Shown piece after piece: positions 6,016 to 8,341 of a DNA stretch of 8,341 nt. Within the stretch, counting starts at the first letter, position 1. Every line of letters starts with the position of its first letter. The notes under the pieces were generated by a model that saw nothing but the letters and a program-made list of their open reading frames with translations, ran no database searches and was not told the DNA's origin. The DNA comes from Methanocella_A sp035319305. Lineage in GTDB: Archaea > Halobacteriota > Methanocellia > Methanocellales > Methanocellaceae. Where the stretch lies: contig DATHCY010000111.1 of NCBI GenBank assembly GCA_035319305.1, positions 1 through 8,341 on the forward strand, in the 5' to 3' direction. The position numbers and the translations under genes are program-made.

Positions 6016-6160
6016 CTATATATAGAAGGTTACGATGCCTTTGAGCGTCATTTGCTCGCAAGGCTGTGAGTGGTTGTTGTAGATGGGGACGGTTCTTGGC
6101 CTCAACCTGACGGAGTATTACGCTTATATCACCAAAAATTGGTGACAAGTGTTTTCCCCT
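6016..6160 (+). other. Possible tiny transcription unit: TATA box, 20-codon ORF, hairpin
   Basis: CTATATATAG (6016-6025) could be a TATA box that starts transcription near 6046. ATG at 6083 opens a 20-codon frame ending at 6145 (M-G-T-V-L-G-L-N-L-T-E-Y-Y-A-Y-I-T-K-N-W). A perfect inverted repeat, TCACCAA-AAA-TTGGTGA (6129-6145), covers its last codons and is followed by GTGTTTTCCCC. The order promoter, short frame, hairpin, T4 suggests a small RNA or peptide gene, but each part is weak alone and the upstream ribosome site (AGGCTGTGAG) is distant. The rest of the 5657-6199 gap has no other supportable gene. Confidence 0.22.
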
Positions 6161-6199
6161 GTAAAGTAGGAAGACATAAACCCTTTATGGCGTGGTAGT

Positions 6200-6487
6200 C
6201 TACTGCATACGGCCGCTGGAGATGATCCGGACGACCCCTGCCAGTAGGCCCAGCAGGAAACCAAGCCCTGTGAGCAGCCATCGGGTTTGACCGGTTATAT
6301 CTATACCTGTAAGGATATGGATGCCATTTGTAAGCGCTAAATCGAAGTTTGGAAAAAACTCGATAATCCATCCGATGATATATCCGGCGATGGCGCCAAA
6401 AACGGCCTTTAGTATAGCTCCGACGACCATAAAAATACCTGCATAACCTAAACTTTTACCTGTTAAAATATAAAAGTTCCTGTTCAC
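6200..6487 (-). CDS. Small membrane protein with two hydrophobic segments
   Basis: The 95-residue product is strongly hydrophobic. A long Gly/Ala/Ile-rich segment spans about 14-45 (one long or two tightly packed helices), followed by a short polar loop (P-N-F-D-L-A-L-T-N-G) and a second segment at about 69-89 rich in Leu and Gly. The ends are basic, with R-I-I-S-S-G-R-M-Q at the C terminus. The repeated small residues suggest helix packing or oligomerisation. The family is not recognised. It starts with GTG, whose GTGA overlaps the TGA stop of the regulator gene, so translation is coupled. The pairing suggests that the regulator controls, or senses through, this membrane protein; that is inference. 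Confidence 0.7.
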   Translation of the reverse strand: MNRNFYILTGKSLGYAGIFMVVGAILKAVFGAIAGYIIGWIIEFFPNFDLALTNGIHILTGIDITGQTRWLLTGLGFLLGLLAGVVRIISSGRMQ

Positions 6488-6858
6488 TTGAGCTTATTTT
6501 TGATCTTTTTGATCTTATCGATATACTGCGTCGTTTCTTTGCGTTTCTTCTCCTCCAGGATGTTCAGGATGTTGTCCATGGTTCCTGTCAGCCTGTAGTG
6601 CATAATGTCTCGCTCTTCATCCTTCCCGATCTTCTTGGATCCGGTAACGATGCGGTCTTCCCGCAGACGTTTGAGGATAATGCTTACCGTCGACGACTTG
6701 ATGCCGGTAACCACCTCAATCTGTCTGCTGGTACATTCTTCGTGTAATACCAGGCAAATAATAATTTTAGCCATGGATCTGCTGAGACCGAAATTTTCCA
6801 GCAGTGTTACATATTCTTCGTCTTTTTCATCTAGTACCGAAATTTCTGCATATTTCAT
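6484..6858 (-). CDS. Winged helix-turn-helix regulator (MarR/TrmB-like)
   Basis: From ATG at 6858 the product has 124 residues. Residues 25-91 form a winged HTH: L-S-R-S-M-A-K-I-I-I-C-L-V-L-H (25-39), then S-R-Q-I-E-V-V-T-G-I-K-S-S-T-V-S-I-I-L-K (44-63) with the recognition helix after I-K-S-S, and a wing around G-S-K-K-I-G-K-D-E-E-R. The C terminus (95-124) is a Lys/Glu-rich helix that may dimerise. There is no ligand domain, so it is a short cytoplasmic DNA-binding protein. The start at 6858 is preferred over the GTG at 6873 because GGTATC, close to the archaeal GGTGATC signal, lies four bases before the ATG. It heads a two-gene operon with the small membrane protein. Autoregulation is likely for such genes but the operator is not identified. 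Confidence 0.82.
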   Translation of the reverse strand: MKYAEISVLDEKDEEYVTLLENFGLSRSMAKIIICLVLHEECTSRQIEVVTGIKSSTVSIILKRLREDRIVTGSKKIGKDEERDIMHYRLTGTMDNILNILEEKKRKETTQYIDKIKKIKNKLK

Positions 6859-6910
6859 TATGATACCTTGCACTGAGCTTGAAATAAATGCAAATTTTCA
6901 CATATCATTA

Positions 6911-6931
6911 ATAGCTTATATTTCTTTGCTT
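6911..6931 (-). promoter_or_regulatory. BRE/TATA promoter of the regulator operon
   Basis: On the minus strand GCAAAGAAATATAAGCTAT combines an A-rich BRE-like element with a TATA box. Transcription would start near 6888, giving a leader of about 30 bases that includes the GGTATC ribosome site. Confidence 0.5.
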
Positions 6932-7005
6932 TAACACTAAAATATCAAAAATAAAAATATTTATCTGTGTAAATTTTATATGGATAAGACTAAATGAAAA
7001 TTCTA

Positions 7006-7116
7006 TACCATATGATGGTACAATTAGAAAATTATTTTTAATATCAGGCATGGATGGGGCTCAAGTACCATTCAAATTATAATATATTCAAGTTATGCCA
7101 GAATGGTATAAATACC
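7006..7116. repeat. Cluster of TACCAT/ATGGTA inverted repeats
   Basis: Three related dyads occur in about 110 bases: TACCAT-ATG-ATGGTA (7006-7020), TACCATTC (7066-7073) with GAATGGTA (7101-7108), and GGTAT-AA-ATACC (7105-7116), which overlaps a TATA-like box. Shared half-sites suggest binding of one dimeric regulator, possibly the winged-helix protein encoded next door. They lie 150-250 bases upstream of its start codon, which is far for archaeal autoregulation. Confidence 0.4.
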
Positions 7117-7303
7117 TCTAATAGCATCATTTTTACCTTTCGGAACGTTAGTTAGTTAATGATCGAGGGGACTCCAATGTTAAGTCTAGGGATAAATCGC
7201 TCTATCGTGCATCACTCCTTCAGAAATCAATAAATATTTTAATTTATTAATACCAGAGCGCCACCGGAAACCTGATAGGTATATTCACAGGATTTTACAG
7301 GAA

Positions 7304-7313
7304 GGTTTAAACC
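7304..7313 (+). promoter_or_regulatory. Palindromic TATA-like box before a 64-codon ORF
   Basis: GGTTTAAACC is a perfect 10-base palindrome. As a TATA box it would start transcription around 7335-7340, almost at the ATG at 7343, so the message would be leaderless or nearly so. Confidence 0.3.
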
Positions 7314-7342
7314 TACAACTTCAAAAGCCTCCTCGCCATATT

Positions 7343-7537
7343 ATGTTTCGAAGCGCGGAGGTCATAACTGACGACGTTGCCGATTATAATAAAATCAACG
7401 GGTGGCTCCCATGTTTACGCGGAGCGCTAGTTGATAATGTGGATTACACTTGCGACTGGCATGACGACCTCGTCAGGTTCGACTGCCTACATGAAGAATT
7501 CCGTGAAAAGACGAAGAGCAAGAGAAAACCGGTTTAG
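7343..7537 (+). CDS. Doubtful 64-residue protein
   Basis: I do not recognise this frame. The product is 64 residues long and acidic in the middle, with three cysteines (near 24, 37 and 48), several Trp and Asp residues, and a strongly basic tail (K-T-K-S-K-R-K-P-V). Codon choice (many GAC, CTC, GTC) is not unlike the neighbouring genes, and the base composition is clearly less AT-rich than the flanks, which supports coding or former coding sequence. No ribosome binding site precedes the ATG, but the TATA-like palindrome at 7304-7313 would suit a leaderless transcript. It may be a small gene, a fragment of a larger lost gene, or chance. Confidence 0.35.
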   Translation: MFRSAEVITDDVADYNKINGWLPCLRGALVDNVDYTCDWHDDLVRFDCLHEEFREKTKSKRKPV

Positions 7538-7640
7538 TTTTAGAGAATGGGGCGGGGAAGATACAACCCCTACCGTTTCCATTTTTGTGTATAGGCCTCC
7601 TCTAATCGACCGAACATCCGAAGAGGTTTCCCATGGACTT

Positions 7641-7701
7641 TGACCCATAACGATCAATATATAATACAATAGTTTTAATATAATGGGTCATAATATGATC
7701 G
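7641..7701 (+). promoter_or_regulatory. Promoter region of the DUF2341 gene flanked by inverted operator-like repeats
   Basis: TGACCCAT (7641-7648) and ATGGGTCA (7683-7690) are perfect 8-base inverted repeats. A second pair, CGATCA (7651-7656) and TGATCG (7696-7701), is offset in the same direction. Two TATA-like boxes lie between or beside the arms: CAATATATAATA (7655-7666) and TTTTAATATAAT (7673-7684). A dimeric regulator bound to both arms would bracket or cover the promoter. The order of the arms (A, B, A', B') is not a simple hairpin, which favours protein binding over RNA structure. Confidence 0.45.
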
Positions 7702-7740
7702 CTTAATTATCAAACGTTTACTATTAGAGGTACGAATGTG

Positions 7741-8341
7741 ATGAGGGTAAAGGTACAAATAGCTTTTATCATTATCCTGGCTTTTGCATTATCCGTGATT
7801 CCTGCAGCCCGTGCTTCTATCACCGATTACTCATACGTTAAACAGCACTCTATTACCGGTAGTTCGGACGGGCCTCTGACCGACTATTCGTTGAAATTTA
7901 TCGTACATCGCGGTAGCGGCAATGATAATGGCCAGGACGTATACCTGAACGAAAGTTCTGTGAGCTGGCCAAATGACATTCGATTTGCCGATCAGAACAA
8001 AAATCCTCTGGGCAACTGGATCGAGTCGAGCAACGATAGCGAAGCTATCGTATGGGTCAGGATGGACGATATCCCTGTATCCGGAACGACAGTTTACTTA
8101 TATTACGGCAAAGCAGGGGATCCAGGCTCCAGCAGCATCGATGATGCGATGTTGTGGGGCGATGATTTTTCCGGTCGATCACCTGAAATTGATAAGTGGC
8201 AGACTGGCGTCGATTATTACGTGGGCAATGGCCTGATCAGCATTGGGGGAATGGAGCCCCGACCGCACTATATCGTCTCGACGCAATCGTTCTCAGCTCC
8301 TTATATCCTCGAGTATCGTGGCGCAGTGACAGAGGAAGGCA
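7741..8341 (+). CDS. Secreted DUF2341 domain protein (3' end outside window)
   Basis: The frame stays open from 7741 to the right edge, so at least 200 residues are encoded and the C terminus is missing. Residues 1-25 form a signal peptide: basic start M-R-V-K-V-Q, a hydrophobic core I-A-F-I-I-I-L-A-F-A-L-S-V-I, and a likely cleavage after A-R-A. Residues 47-125 match the DUF2341 domain, with Y-S-L-K-F-I-V-H-R-G, D-I-R-F-A-D, W-V-R-M-D-D-I-P and the family-typical T-V-Y-L-Y-Y-G at 117-123. From about 138 (L-W-G-D-D-F-S-G) a concanavalin/LamG-like region appears to begin. DUF2341 proteins are exported and often part of large cell-surface proteins; binding partners are unknown. AGAGG at 7726-7730 precedes the start; GTG at 7738 is an alternative one codon upstream. 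Confidence 0.85.
   Translation, partial: MRVKVQIAFIIILAFALSVIPAARASITDYSYVKQHSITGSSDGPLTDYSLKFIVHRGSGNDNGQDVYLNESSVSWPNDIRFADQNKNPLGNWIESSNDSEAIVWVRMDDIPVSGTTVYLYYGKAGDPGSSSIDDAMLWGDDFSGRSPEIDKWQTGVDYYVGNGLISIGGMEPRPHYIVSTQSFSAPYILEYRGAVTEEG

Larger units (their letters stand above)
6932..7342. other. AT-rich intergenic region without a convincing gene
   Basis: No supportable gene was found. The region is AT-rich and contains a series of GGTA/TACC inverted repeats (listed separately), a TATAAATA at 7107-7114 that could be a rightward promoter, and an AATAAAT/ATTTATT inverted repeat at 7229-7248. An 18-codon frame from ATG 7176 has a GAGGGG upstream but is too short to call. Its length suggests a regulatory hub or decayed DNA. 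Confidence 0.4.

Noticed and set aside
6129..6371. Leftward 80-codon frame overlapping the small membrane protein gene
   Set aside because: It uses another frame of the same strand; the membrane-protein frame has coherent hydrophobic segments and an overlap start, this one does not.
7159..7233. 24-codon ORF with GAGGGG upstream of its internal ATG
   Set aside because: It is too short and without recognisable features; it is mentioned only in the description of the gap.
7973..8236. Rightward 87-codon frame
   Set aside because: It lies in another frame of the DUF2341 gene, which is the true reading frame with signal peptide and domain motifs.

Overview
The window looks like chromosomal DNA from a methanogenic archaeon, most likely of the Methanocellales/Methanosarcinales group. 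The strongest marker is the gene at 3111-4241. It encodes the methanogenesis marker 9 domain, with eight C-terminal cysteines and two W-C-C-x5-C motifs, fused to a dihydrouridine-synthase-like TIM barrel. A ribose-1,5-bisphosphate isomerase, BRE/TATA-type promoters, GGTG/GAGG-type ribosome binding sites and a DUF2341 exported protein agree with this. The genus is an inference. No rRNA, tRNA, CRISPR array or intact mobile element was seen.

Layout: (1) 1-539 is the 3' end of a membrane-anchored surface protein. (2) A leftward pair (1837 to 591) encodes ribose-1,5-bisphosphate isomerase and an unrecognised 98-residue protein. (3) A divergent promoter region (1838-2094) leads rightward to an alpha/beta hydrolase (2095-2955). 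(4) A short intergenic stretch resembles the 5' core of an RNase P RNA and ends in palindromes and a T8 tract. (5) A tight rightward operon (3111-5656) encodes marker 9 protein, a CitG-like protein and a DUF447 protein. (6) 5657-6199 is a non-coding, decayed region with hairpins, a possible IS200/IS605 right-end remnant and a possible tiny transcription unit. (7) A leftward operon (6858 to 6200) encodes a winged-helix regulator and a small two-segment membrane protein. (8) 6859-7740 is a long AT-rich region with GGTA/TACC inverted repeats, one doubtful 64-codon ORF and an operator-like repeat around a promoter. (9) From 7741 a secreted DUF2341 protein runs off the right edge; it is open to the last base.

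The most coherent functional unit is the marker 9 / CitG-like / DUF447 operon. CitG-like and DUF447 proteins are recalled from tetrahydromethanopterin-linked C1 gene clusters in methylotrophic bacteria, and the marker 9 domain is reported as restricted to methanogens. This suggests a shared step in making or using a C1-carrier cofactor or a related prosthetic group. The isomerase belongs to the archaeal AMP-salvage route through type III RuBisCO, but its usual partners are not in the window. The regulator/membrane-protein pair and the two surface proteins look like envelope or environmental-response functions of unknown role.
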